From: Chrysogorgia sp. JL179-B06
Taxonomy: Eukaryota; Cnidaria; Anthozoa; Scleralcyonacea; Chrysogorgiidae
DNA: 64,000 bases
NCBI GenBank assembly: GCA_035772405.1
Contig: JAYKKM010000200.1
Coordinates: 1-64,000, forward strand
Direction: 5' to 3'
The stretch's first letter is position 1, and each line of letters opens with the position of its first letter. Made by a program: the position numbers and the translations under genes. The notes beneath the pieces were generated by a model. That model saw only the letters and a list, made by a program, of their open reading frames with translations. It searched no databases and was not told the origin of the DNA. This document shows positions 41,562 to 53,340 of this stretch, in pieces.

Positions 41562-44500
41562 CATTGCTACATTGCATTGCATTGCTACATTACATTGCAT
41601 TGCTACATTGCATTGCTTTACTACATTACATTGCATTGCTACATTGCATTTCATTGCTATATTGCATTGCATTGCTACATTGCATTGCATTGCATTGCTT
41701 CATTGCATTGCATTGCTACACTGCATTGCTACATTGCTACACTGCATTGCTACATTGCATTGCTACAAATTGCAACATTGCATTGCTACATTGCAATATT
41801 GCATTGCTACATTGCAACATTGCATTTCTAAATTGCAACATTGCATTGCTACATTGCATTGCTACATTGAAATATTGTATTGCTACATTGCAACATTACA
41901 TTGTTACATTACATTGCTTTGCTACATTGCAATATTGCATTTATACATTGCTACATTGCTACATTGCGTTGCTACATTGCGTTGCTACATTGCTACATAG
42001 TATTGCTACATTGCTATATTATATTGCTACATTGCATTGCTATATTGCTACATTGCTACATTGCATTGCTACATTGCAACATTGCATTGCTACATTGCAA
42101 TGTTGCATTGCTACATATTGCAACATTGCATTGCTAAATTGCAACATTGCATTGCTTCATTGCAACGTTGTATTGCTACATTGCAACGTTGCATTGCTAC
42201 ATTGCTACATTGCATTGCTACATTGCAACATTGCATTGAAACACTGCAACGTTGCATTGCTACATTGCAACATTGCATTTTTACATTGCAACGTTGCATT
42301 GCTACATTGCAACATTTCATTGCTACATTGCAACATTGCATTGCTACATTGCAACATTGCATTGTTACATTGTAACATTCCATTGCTACATTGCAACATT
42401 GCATTGCTACATTGCAACGTTGCATTGCTACGTTGCAACGTTGCATTGCTACATTGCAACGTTGCATTGCTACATTACATTGCTTTGCTACATTGTAGTG
42501 CATTGTTACATTACATTGCATTGCTACATTGCATTGCATTGCTACATTACATTGCTACATTGCATTGCTTTACTACATTACATTGCATTGCTACATTGCA
42601 TTTAATTATTGCTACATTGCATTGCATTGCATTGCTACATTGCATTGCATTGCTACACTGCATTGCTACATTGCTACATTGCATTGCTACATTGCATTGC
42701 TACATATTGCAACATTGCATTGCTACATTGCAATATTGCATTGCTACATTGCAACATTGCATTGCTAAATTGCAACATTGCATTGCTACATTGCATTGCT
42801 ACATTGAAATATTGTATTGCTACATTGCAACATTACATTGCTTTGCTACATTGCAATATTGCATTTCTACATTGCTACATTGCTACATTGCGTTGCTACA
42901 TTGCGTTGCTACATTGCTACATAGTATTGCTACATTGCTATATTATATTGAAACATTGCATTGCTATATTGCTACATTGCTACATCGCATTGCTACATTG
43001 CAACATTGCATTGCTACATTGCAACATTGCATTGCTACATTGCAACATTGCATTGCTATATTGCAAGATTGCATTGCTACATATTGCAAGATTGCATTGC
43101 TACATTGAAACATTGCATTGCTACATATTGCAACATTGCATTGCTAGATTGCAACATTGCATTGCTACATTGCAACATTGCATTGCTACATTGCAACATT
43201 GCATTGCTACATTGCATTGCTACATTGCAATATTGCATTGCTACATTGCAACATTGCATTGCTACATTGCAATATTGCATTGCTACATTGGTACACTGCT
43301 ACATTGCGTTGTTACATTGCTACATAGTATTGGTAAATTGCTATATTATATTGCTACATTGCGTTGCTATATTGCTACATTGCTACTTTGCATTGCTACA
43401 TTTCAACATTGCATTGCTACATTGCAACATTGCATTGCTACATTGCAACATTGCATTGCAACATATTTCAAAACTGTATTGCTACAGTGCAACATTGCAT
43501 TGCTACATATTGCAACATTGCATTGCTACATTGCAACATTGCATTGCTACATTGCAACATTGCATTGCTACATTGCAACATTGCATTGCTACATTGCAAC
43601 ATTGCATTGCTACATTGCAACGTTGCGTTGCCGCGTTGGAAAGTTGCATTGCTACATTACATTGCATTGCTACATTACATTGCATTGCTACATTGTATTG
43701 CATTGCTACATTGCATTGCATTACTACATTACATTGCATTGCTACATTGCATTGCATTGCTACATTACATTGCTTTGCTACATTGTATTGCATTGCTACA
43801 TTGCATTGCTACATTGCTATATTGCATTGCTACATTGCATTGCTACATATGCAACATTGCATTGCTACATTGCAACATTGCATTGCTACATTCCAACATT
43901 GCATTGCTACATTGCTACATTGCAACATTGCATTGCTACATTGCAACATTGCATTGCTTCATTGCATTGCTACATTGCAATATTGCATTTCTACATTGCA
44001 ATATTGCATTGCTACATTGCTACATTGCGTTGCTACATTGCTACATAGTATTGCTACATTGCTATATTATATTGATACATTGCATTGCTATATTAAATTG
44101 CTACATTGCTACATTTCATTGCTATATTAATTTGCTACATTGCTACATTGCATTGCTACATTGCAACATTGCATTGCTACATTGCAACATTGCATTGCTA
44201 CATTGCAACATTGCATTGCTACATTGCAACATTGCATTGCTACATATTGCAACATTGCATTGCTACATCGCAACATTGCTTTGCTACATTGCAACATTGC
44301 ATTGCTACATATTGCAACATTGCATTGCTACATTGCATTGCTACATTGCAACATTGCATTGCTATATTGCAACATTGCCTTGCTACATTGAAACGTTGCA
44401 TTGCTACATTGCAACATTACATTGCTACATATTGAAACGTTACATTGCTACATATTGCAACATTGTATTGCTACATTGCAACATTACATTGTTACATTAC

Positions 44501-47500
44501 ATTGCAATATTGCATTTATACATTGCTACATTGCTACATTGCGTTGCTACATTGCGTTGCTACATTGCTACATAGTATTGCTACATTGCTATATTATATT
44601 GCTACATTGCATTGCTATATTGCTACATTGCTACATTGCATTGCTACATTGCAACATTGCATTGCTACATTGCAATGTTGCATTGCTACATTGCAACATT
44701 GCATTGCTACATATTGCAACATTGCATTGCTAAATTGCAACATTGCATTGCTAAATTGCAACATTGCATTGCTTCATTGCAACGTTGTATTGCTACATTG
44801 CAACGTTGCATTGCTACATTGCAACATTGCATTGAAACACTGCAACGTTGCATTGCTACATTGCAACATTGCATTTTTACATTGCAACGTTGCATTGCTA
44901 CATTGCAACATTTCATTGCTACATTGCAACATTGCATTGCTACATTGCAACATCGCATTTTTACATTGTAACATTCCATTGCTACATTGCAACATTGCAT
45001 TGCTACATTGCAACGTTGCATTGCTACGTTGCAACGTTGCATTGCTACATTGCAACGTTGCATTGCTACATTACATTGCTTTGCTACATTGTAGTGCATT
45101 GTTACATTACATTGCATTGCTACATTGCATTGCATTGCTACATTACATTGCTACATTGCATTGCTTTACTACATTACATTGCATTGCTACATTGCATTTA
45201 ATTGCTATATTGCATTGCATTGCTACATTGCATTGCATTGCATTGCTACATTGCATTGCATTGCTACACTGCATTGCTACGTTGCTACATTGCATTGCTA
45301 CATTGCATTGCTACATATTGCAACATTGCATTGCTACATTGCAATATTGCATTGCTACATTGCAACATTGCATTGCTAAATTGCAACATTGCATTGCTAC
45401 ATTGCATTGCTACATTGCATTGCTACATTGAAATATTGTATTGCTACATTGCAACATTACATTGTTACATTACATTGCTTTGCTACATTGCAATATTGCA
45501 TTGCTACATTGCTACATTGCTACATTGCGTTGCTACATTGCGTTGCTACATTGCTACATAGTATTGCTACATTGCTATATTATATTGAAACATTGCATTG
45601 CTATATTGCTACATTGCTACATCGCATTGCTACATTGCAACATTGCATTGCTACATTGCAACATTGCATTGCTACATTGCAACATTGCATTGCTACATTG
45701 CATTGCTACATTGCAATATTGCATTGCTACATTGCAGCATTGCATTGCTACATTGCAACGTTGCATTGCCACGTTGGAAAGTTGCATTGCTACATTACAT
45801 TGCATTGCTACATTACATTGCATTGCTACATTGTATTGCATTGCTACATTGCATTGCATTACTACATTAGATTGCATTGCTACATTGCATTGCATTGCTA
45901 CATTACATTGCATTGCTTTGCTGCATTGTATTGCATTGCTACATTGCATTGCTACATTGCTATATTGCATTTCTACATTGCATTGCTACATTGCAACATT
46001 GCATTGCTACATTGCAACATTGCATTGCTACATTTCAACATTGCATTGCTACATTGCAACATTGCATTGCTACATTCCAACATTGCATTGCTACATTGCT
46101 ACATTGCAACATTGCATTGCTACATTGCAACATTGCATTGCTTCATTGCATTGCTACATTGCAATATTGCATTTCTACATTGCAATATTGCATTGCTACA
46201 TTGCTACATTGCGTTGCTACATTGCTACATAGTATTGCTACATTGCTATATTATATTGATACATTGCATTGCTATATTAAATTGCTACATTGCTACATTT
46301 CATTGCTATATTAAATTGCTACATTGCTACATTGCATTGCTACATTGCAACATTGCATTGCTACATTGCAACATTGCATTGCTACATTGCAACATTGCAT
46401 TGCTACATATTTCAACATTGCATTGCTACATTGCAACATTGCTTTGCTACATTGCAACATTGCATTGCTACATATTGCAACATTGCATTGCTACATTGCA
46501 TTGCTACATTGCAACATTGCATTGCTATATTGCAACATTGCCTTGCTACAATGAAACGTTGCATTGCTACATTGCAACATTACATTGCTACATATTGCAA
46601 CGTTACATTGCTACATATTGCAACATTGCATTGCTACATTGCAACATTGCATTGCTACATTGCAACATTGCATTGCTACATTGCAACATTGCATTGCTAC
46701 CTATTGCAACATTGCATTGCTACATATTGCAACATTGCATTGCTACATTGCAACATAGCATTGCTACATTGCAACATTGCATTGCTACATTGCAACATTG
46801 CATTGCTACATTGCAAGATTGCAATGCTACATTGAAACATTGCATTGCTACATTGCAAGATTGCATAGCTACATATTGCAAGATTGCATTGCTACATTGC
46901 AACACTGCATTGCTACATATTGCAACATTTCATTGCTAGATTGCAACATTGCATTGCTACATTGCAACATTGCATTGCTACATTGCAACATTGCAGTGCT
47001 ACATTGCATTGCTACATTGCAATATTGCATTGCTACATTGCAACATTGCATTGCTACATTGCAACATTGCATTGCTACATTTGCAACATTGCATTGCTAC
47101 ATATTGCAACATTGCATTGCTACATTGCAACATTGCATTGCTACATTGCAACATTGCATTGCTACATTGCATTGCTACATTGCTACATTGCATTGCTACA
47201 TTGCAACATTACATTGCTACATTGCAATATTGCATTGCTACACTGCTACATTGCGTTGCTGCGTTGCTACATTGCTACATAGTATTGCTACATTGCTATA
47301 TTATATTGATACATTGCATTGCTATATTGCTACATTGCAACATTGCATTGCTACATTGCTACATTGCTACATTGCTACATTGCATTGCTACATTGCTACA
47401 TTGCTTTGCTACATTGCTACATTGCATTGCTACATTGCTACATTGCATTGCTACATTGCATTGCTACATTGATATATTGCATTGCTACATTGCTATATTG

Positions 47501-47717
47501 CATTGCTACATTGCATTGCTACATTTCCACATTACAACATTGCATTGCTACATTGCAACATTAAATTGCTACATTGCAACATTACATTGCTAAATTGCAA
47601 CATTGGATTGCTATTTTGCAACATTGCATTGCTACATTGCAACATTGCATTGCTACATTGCAACATTACATTTCCACATTACAACATTGCATTGCTACAT
47701 TGCAACATTACATTGCT
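41562..47717 (+). repeat. Large segmental duplication, copy B (~6.2 kb)
   Basis: Second copy of the 33.5-41.5 kb block, sharing rare words in the same order: CTTCATTGC (41,698), CTACAAATTGC (41,763), CAACATATTTCAAAACTG (43,459), GCCGCGTTGGAAAG (43,630), GCCACGTTGGAAAG (45,768), AAGATTGCAATGC (~46,815), GGATTGCTATTTTGC (47,605). It lacks the 172-bp and ~1.70-kb duplications of copy A. Two small deletions near 42,605 and 42,838 (about 41 bp together) and a ~42-bp gain near 43,400 are also visible. Confidence 0.8.
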
Positions 47718-48200
47718 ACATTGCAACATTACATTGCTAAATTGCAACATTGGATTGCTATTTTGCAACATTGCATTGCTACATTGCAACATTACATTGC
47801 TAAATTGCAACATTACATTGCTACATTGCAATATTGCATTGCTGCACTGCTACATTGCTACATTGCGTTGCTACATTGCTACATAGTATTGCTACATTGC
47901 TATATTATATTGATACATTGCATTGCTATATTGCTACATTGCAACATAGCATTGCTACATTGCTACATTGCTACATTGCTACATTGCTACATTGCTACAT
48001 TGCTACATTGCATTGCTACATTGCTACATTGCATTGTTACATTGCATTGCTACATTGATATATTGCATTGCTTTATTGCTATATTGCATTGCTACATTGC
48101 ATTGCTACATTTCCACATTACAACATTGCATTGCTACATTGCAACATTACATTGCTAAATTGCAACATTGGATTGCTATTTTGCAACATTGCATTGCTAC
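47605..48200 (+). repeat. GGATTGCTATTTTGC block, three copies
   Basis: The marker GGATTGCTATTTTGC occurs at 47,605, 47,752 and 48,170; the first spacing is 147 bp, exactly seven 21-mers. TTACATTG and CTAAATTG words precede it each time, with CATTTCCACATTACAAC upstream. A single related marker is at 41,378. Confidence 0.75.
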
Positions 48201-49264
48201 ATTGCAACATTGCATTGCTACATTGCATTGCTATATTGCAACATTACATTGCTAAATTGCAACATTACATTGCTACATTGCAACATTGCATTGCTACATT
48301 GCAGCATTGCATTGCTACATTGCAACATTGTATTGCTACCTTGCAACATTACATTGCTACATTGCAACATTGCATTGCTACATTGCAACATTGTATTGCT
48401 ACATTGCAACATTGTATTGCTACATTGCTATATTGCATTGCTACATTGCTGCATTGCTACATTGCGTTGCTACATTGCATTGCTACATTGCATTGCTAAA
48501 TTGCTAAATTGCATTGCTACATTGCTATATTGCATTGATACATTGCTACATTGCATTGCTGCATTGCAACGCTACATTGCCACATTGCAACATTGCATTG
48601 CTACATTGCCACATTGCAAAATTGCATTGCTACATTGCAACATTGCATTGTTACATTCAATATTATATTGCTACATGGCAACGTTATATTGCTACATTGC
48701 AACATTGCATTGCTACATTACAACATTGCATTGCTACATTGCTACATTTCTACATTGCTACACTGCATTGCTACATTGCTACATTGCATTGCTACATTGC
48801 ATTGCTACATATTGCAACATTGCATTGCTACATTGCAACATTGCATTGCTACATTGCATTGCTACATTTCATTGCTATATCTCTACATTGCAACATTGCA
48901 TTGCTAAATTGCAATATTGCATTGCTACATTGCTACATTGCTACATTGCGTTGCTACATTGCTACATTGCGTTGCTACATTGCTACATAGTATTGCTACA
49001 TTGCTATATTATATTGCTACATTGCATTGCTATATCTCTACATTGCAACATTGCATTGCTACATATTGCAAGATTGCATTGCTACATTGAAGCATTGCAT
49101 TGCTACATATTGCAACATTGCATTGCTACATTGCAACATTGCATTGCTACATTGCAAGATTGCATTGCTACATTGGTACATTGCTACATTGCGTTGTTAC
49201 ATTGCTACGTAGTATTGCTAGATTGCTATATTATATTGCTACATTGCATTGCTATATTGCTACA
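48201..49264 (+). repeat. Array A mosaic near its end
   Basis: Satellite words with unusual local variants: CTACCTTGCAAC, CAACGCTACATTGCC and TTCAATATTATATTG near 48,570-48,690, and CTATATCTCTAC near 48,870 and 49,032 (also at 25,912 and 26,067). No gene or RNA element. Confidence 0.7.
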
Positions 49265-50590
49265 TTGCAACGTTGCATTGCTACATTGCAACATTGCATT
49301 GCTACATTGCAACATTGCATTGCTACATTGCAACATTGTATTGCTACATATTGCAACATTGCATTGCTACATTGCAACATTGCATTGCTACATATTGCAA
49401 CGTTACATTGCTACATTGCAACATTGCATCGCTACATTGTAACATCGCTTTGCTACATTGCAACGTATCATTGCTACATTGCAACGTTGCATTGCTACAT
49501 TGCAACATTGCATTGCTACATTGCAACATTGCATTGCTACATATTTCAACCTTGCATTGCTACATATTTCAATCTTGCATTGCTAAATTGCAACGTTGCA
49601 TTCCTTCATTGCAACATTGCATTGCTACATATTGCAACATTGCATTGCTAAATTGCAACATTGCATTGCTACATTGCAACGTTGCATTGCTACATTGCAA
49701 CGTTGCATTGCTACATTGCAACATTGCATTGCTACATTGCAACGTTGCATTGCTACATTGCAACATTGCATTGCTAATATTGCAACATTGCATTGCTAAA
49801 TATTGCAACATTGCATTGGTACATTGCAACATTGCATTGGTACATTGCAACATTGCATTGCAACATTGCAACATTGCATTGCAACATTGCATTGCTACAT
49901 TGCAACGTTGCATTTTTACATTGCAACATTTCATTGCTACATTTCAACATTGCATTGCTACATTGCAACATTGCATTGCTACATTGCAACATTGTATTGC
50001 TACATATTGCAACATTGCATTGCTACATTGCAACATTGCATTGCTACATATTGCAACGTTACATTGCTACATTGCAACATTGCATCGCTACATTGTAACA
50101 TCGCTTTGCTACATTGCAACGTATCATTGCTACATTGCAACGTTGCATTGCTACATTGCAACATTGCATTGCTACATTGCAACATTGCATTGCTACATAT
50201 TTCAACCTTGCATTGCTACATATTTCAACCTTGCATTGCTAAATTGCAACGTTGCATTCCTTCATTGCAACATTGCATTGCTACATATTGCAACATTGCA
50301 TTGCTAAATTGCAACATTGCATTGCTACATTGCAACGTTGCATTGCTACATTGCAACGTTGCATTGCTACATTGCAACATTGCATTGCTACATTGCAACG
50401 TTGCATTGCTACATTGCAACATTGCATTGCTAAATATTGCAACATTGCATTGCTAAATATTGCAACATTGCATTGGTACATTGCAACATTGCATTGGTAC
50501 ATTGCAACATTGCATTGCAACATTGCAACATTGCATTGCAACATTGCATTGCTACATTGCAACGTTGCATTTTTACATTGCAACATTTCA
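49265..50590 (+). repeat. 656-bp tandem pair next to the junction
   Basis: Copies about 49,265-49,921 and 49,922-50,590. GCATCGCTACATTG is at 49,426 and 50,082 (656 bp). CTACATATTTCAACC/CAATC, CATTCCTTCATTGC and two GGTACATTGC words follow in the same order, with GGTAC 657 bp apart because of one extra A in the AATATTGC word. The copies look nearly identical, so the duplication is probably recent. Confidence 0.85.
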
Positions 50591-50866
50591 TTGCTACATT
50601 TCAACATTGCATTTGCTACATTGCAACATTGCATTGCTACATTGCAACGTTGCATTGCTACGTTGCAACGTTGCATTGCTACATTGCAACGTTGCATTGC
50701 TACATTACATTGCTTTGCTACATTGTATTGCATTGCTACATTACATTGCATTGCTACATTGCATTGCATTGCTACATTACATTGCATTGCATTGCTACAT
50801 TGCATTGCATTGCATTGCATTGCTACATTGCATTACATTGCTACAATGCATTGCTACATTGCTACA
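50591..50866 (+). repeat. Terminal segment of array A
   Basis: Holds the last palindromic CTACGTTGCAACG (50,658), then TTACATTG, CTTTGCTAC and repeated CATTG doublets, ending with CTACAATGC, CTACATTG and CTACA. Words stay intact up to the boundary; there is no gradual decay. Confidence 0.8.
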
Positions 50867-50872
50867 GTCAAG
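50860..50872. other. Sharp junction between array A and array B
   Basis: Array A ends in CTACATTGCTACA (to 50,866) and array B begins GTCAAGACAAGGCAAC (from 50,867). No linker, poly-A tract, terminal inverted repeat or target-site duplication is visible. The only overlap is a trivial ACA/CA shared by both word sets. Confidence 0.85.
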
Positions 50873-51378
50873 ACAAGGCAACTTGTCAAGACAAGACAAC
50901 TTGTCAAGACAAGACAACTTGTCAAGACAAGACAAGACAACTTGTCAAGACAAGACAAGACAACTTGTCAAGACAAGACAAGAAAAGACAAGACAAGACA
51001 AGAAAAGGCAAGAAAATCAAGACCAGACAACTTGTAAAGACAAGACAAGACAACTTGTCAAGACAAGACAAGACAAGGCAAGACAAGGCAAGACAAGACA
51101 AGGCAAGACAAGACAAGACAAGACAAGACAAGACAAGACAAGACAAGAAAAGAAAATACAAGACAAGACAAGACAAGACAAGGCAAGACAAGACAAGGCA
51201 AGACAATATAAGAAAATACAAGACAAGACAAGACAAGACAAGATAAGACAACTTGTCAAGTCAAGACAAGAAAAGACAAGACAAGACAAGACAAGACAAG
51301 ACAAGACAAGACAAGACAAGACAAGACAAGACAAGACAAGACAAGATAAGAAAACTTGTCAAGACAAGACCAGACAAC
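50867..51378 (+). repeat. Array B, partial HOR unit at the junction
   Basis: Starts with closely spaced CTTGTC words, followed by a GGCAAGAAAATCAAGACCAG marker near 51,007-51,027 (also near 51,985 and 58,550), GGCAA-rich pentamers and TATAAGAAAATAC near 51,207. It resembles a rearranged HOR unit truncated at the array boundary. Confidence 0.7.
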
Positions 51379-53340
51379 TTGTCAAAACAAGACAAGACAA
51401 CTTGTGAAGACAAGACAAGACAAGGCAAGACAAGGCAAGACAAGGCAAGACAAGTCAAGACAAGACAAGACAAGACAAGACAAGACAAGAAAAGACAAGA
51501 CGAGACAAGACAAAACAAGTCAAGACAAGACAAGACAAGACAAGGCAAGACAATATAAGAAAATACAAGACAAGACAAGACAAGACAAGATAAGACAACT
51601 TGTCAAGACAAGACAAGAAAAGACAAGACAAGACAAGGCAAGACAAGACAAGACAAGACAAGACAAGATAAGAAAACTTGTCAAGACAAGGCAACTTGTC
51701 AAGACAAGACAAGACAAGACAACTTGTCAAGACAAGACAACTTGTCAAGACAAGACAAGGCAACTTGTCAAGACCAGACTTGTCAAGACAAGACTAGACA
51801 AGAAAAGACAAGACAAGACAAGACAAGATAAGAAAACTTGTCAAGACAAGGCAACTTGTCAAGACAAGACAACTTGTCAAGACAAGACAACTTGTCAAGA
51901 CAAGACAAGACAACTTGTCAAGACAAGACAAGACAACTTGTCAAGACAAGACAAGAAAAGACAAGACAAGACAAGACAAGAAAAGGCAAGAAAATCAAGA
52001 CCAGACAACTTGTAAAGACAAGACAAGACAACTTGTCAAGACAAGACAAGACAAGGCAAGACAAGACAAGACAAGACAAGACAAGACAAGACAAGACAAG
52101 ACAAGACAAGACAAGACAAGACAAGACAAGACAAGACAAGAAAAGAAAATACAAGACAAGACAAGACAAGACAAGAAAAGAAAAGACAAGACAAGACAAG
52201 GCAAGACAAGGCAAGGCAAGACAAGACGAGACAAGACGAGACGAGACGAGACGAGACGAGACAAGACAAGAAAAGAAAAGAAAAGACCAGACAAGACATG
52301 ACAAGGCAAGGCAAGACAAGACAAGACAAGACAAGACAAGACAAGACAAGGAAAGGCAACGCAAGACAAGACAAGACAAGACAAGACAAGATAAGGCAAG
52401 ACAAACAAGACAAGACAAGGCAAGACAAGAAAAGACAAGACAAGACAACTTGTCAAGACAAGACAAGACAAGACAAGATAAGACAACTTGTCAAGAAAAG
52501 TCAAGACAAGACAAGACAAGACAAGACAAGATACGAAAACTTGTCAAGGCAAGACAATACAACTTGTCAAGACAAGACAAGACAAGACAAGACAAGACAA
52601 GACAAGAAAAGACAAGACCAGACAACTTGTCAAGACAAGACAAGACAACTTGTCAAGACAAGACAAGACAAGGCAAGGCAAGACAAGGCAAGACAAAACA
52701 AGACAAGAAAAGACAAGACAATATAACTTGTCAAGTCAAGACAAGACAAGACAAGACAAGACAACTTGTCAAGACAAGACAAGACAACTTGTCAAGACAA
52801 GACAAGACAAGACAAGACACGAAAAGACAAGACAAGCCAAGACAAGACAGGACAAGACAAGACAACTTGTCAAGACAAGAAAACTTGTCAAGTCAAGACA
52901 ATTTGTCAAGACAAGACAAGACGAGACAAGACAAGACAAGACAAGACAAGACAAGACAAGACAAGAAAAGATAAGAAAAGATAAGAAAACAAGATAACGT
53001 GTCAAGACAATATAACTTGTCAAGACAAGACAACTTGTCGAGACAAGACAAGACAAAACAACATATCAAGACAACACAAGTCAAGACAAGACAAGAACAA
53101 GACAAGACAAGACAAGACAAGACAAGACAAGACAAGGGAAGGCAATACAAGACCAGACAAGACAAGACAAGACAAGACAAGACAAGAAAAGACAAGACAA
53201 GACAAGACAAGACAAGATAAGAAAAATTGTCAAGACAAGACAATACAACTTGTCAAGACAAGACAAGACAAGACAAGACAAGACAAGACAAGACAAGACA
53301 AGATAAGATAAGAAAACTTGTCAAGACAAGACCAGACAAC
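51379..53340 (+). repeat. Array B ~2-kb HOR, unit 1 (1,962 bp)
   Basis: Starts at marker TTGTCAAAAC (51,379). Internal markers: ACCAGACTTGTC (51,773), GAGAC cluster (52,225-52,260), ACATGACAAGG (52,296), ACGTGTCAAGAC (52,997), then GGGAAGGCAATAC near 53,137. The same order is seen in units 2-4. Confidence 0.85.
52225..52260 (+). repeat. GAGAC pentamer cluster, unit 1
   Basis: Local run of the variant pentamer GAGAC/CGAGA, which adds one CpG per repeat. Counterparts are at 54,153-54,185 and 56,248-56,280 at the same place in the next HOR units, and a shorter one is near 58,762. Confidence 0.85.

Larger units (their letters stand above)
17863..49220 (+). repeat. Recurrent AT-rich cassette (CATAGTATTG ... 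TATATTATATTG)
   Basis: More than thirty times between 17.8 and 49.2 kb the same ~100-bp order appears: CTTTGCTAC, CAATATTG, CATTTATACATTG or CATTTCTACATTG, two or three CTACATTG, one or two GCGTTGCTAC, CATAGTATTG, CTACATTG, then CTATATTATATTG. Examples begin near 17,863, 21,918, 22,812, 33,909 and 41,996. It is a conserved sub-block of the second-subfamily higher-order repeats. TATATTATATT resembles a TATA-type string, but there is no independent evidence of a promoter. Confidence 0.8.
18649..50671. repeat. Recurrent 12-bp perfect palindrome ACGTTGCAACGT
   Basis: ACGTTGCAACGT equals its own reverse complement and contains two CpGs. It lies in CTACGTTGCAACGTTGC words starting at 18,647, 19,123, 21,429, 22,287, 23,440, 24,277, 25,696, 26,446, 29,327, 30,655, 33,384, 34,341, 37,103, 38,799, 42,428, 45,024 and 50,658. 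The shorter palindrome GCAACGTTGC (with an AACGTT core) is commoner. None of these 12-mers was noticed before 16 kb. Whether any protein binds it is unknown. Confidence 0.85.
1..50866 (+). repeat. Array A: CATTG-word satellite (21-bp basic unit)
   Basis: Continuous tandem satellite. Nearly every base falls into three words ending in CATTG: CATTG (5 nt), CTACATTG (8 nt) and CAACATTG (8 nt). The commonest order gives a 21-bp unit with about 38% GC and no CpG; 13-bp (CATTG+CTACATTG) and 18-bp (CATTG+CATTG+CTACATTG) arrangements are also frequent. All words keep one orientation throughout; I saw no inverted block. Variation is mostly single substitutions (CTATATTG, CTGCATTG, CTAAATTG, CAATATTG, CAGCATTG), which mark higher-order repeats. 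No gene-like sequence interrupts it. I do not recognise this as a named satellite family. Confidence 0.97.
16050..50866 (+). repeat. Array A second subfamily (CTACATATTG and CpG words)
   Basis: From about 16,160 onward new words become common: CTACATATTG (10 nt), CAACGTTG and CTACGTTG (CpG-bearing), TTACATTG and CTTTGCTAC. They are rare or absent before 16 kb. The basic CATTG/CTACATTG/CAACATTG backbone and orientation are unchanged, so this is a diverged subfamily of the same satellite and not a new repeat. Its structure is a mosaic of duplicated blocks listed separately. Confidence 0.85.

Noticed and set aside
37846..45790. CGTTGGAAA as a functional CENP-B box
   Set aside because: The mammalian box needs TTCG and CGGG at fixed positions. 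Here the left part reads CACG and the right part GTTG, so only the middle matches; it is more simply a point mutation of CGTTGCAAAG.
17863..49220. TATATTATATTG strings as TATA-box promoters
   Set aside because: They recur as part of a satellite cassette with no downstream gene or other promoter element.
1..50866. Possible CRISPR array because of regular 21-bp units
   Set aside because: There are no unique spacers between repeats and no cas genes; the repeat is head-to-tail.
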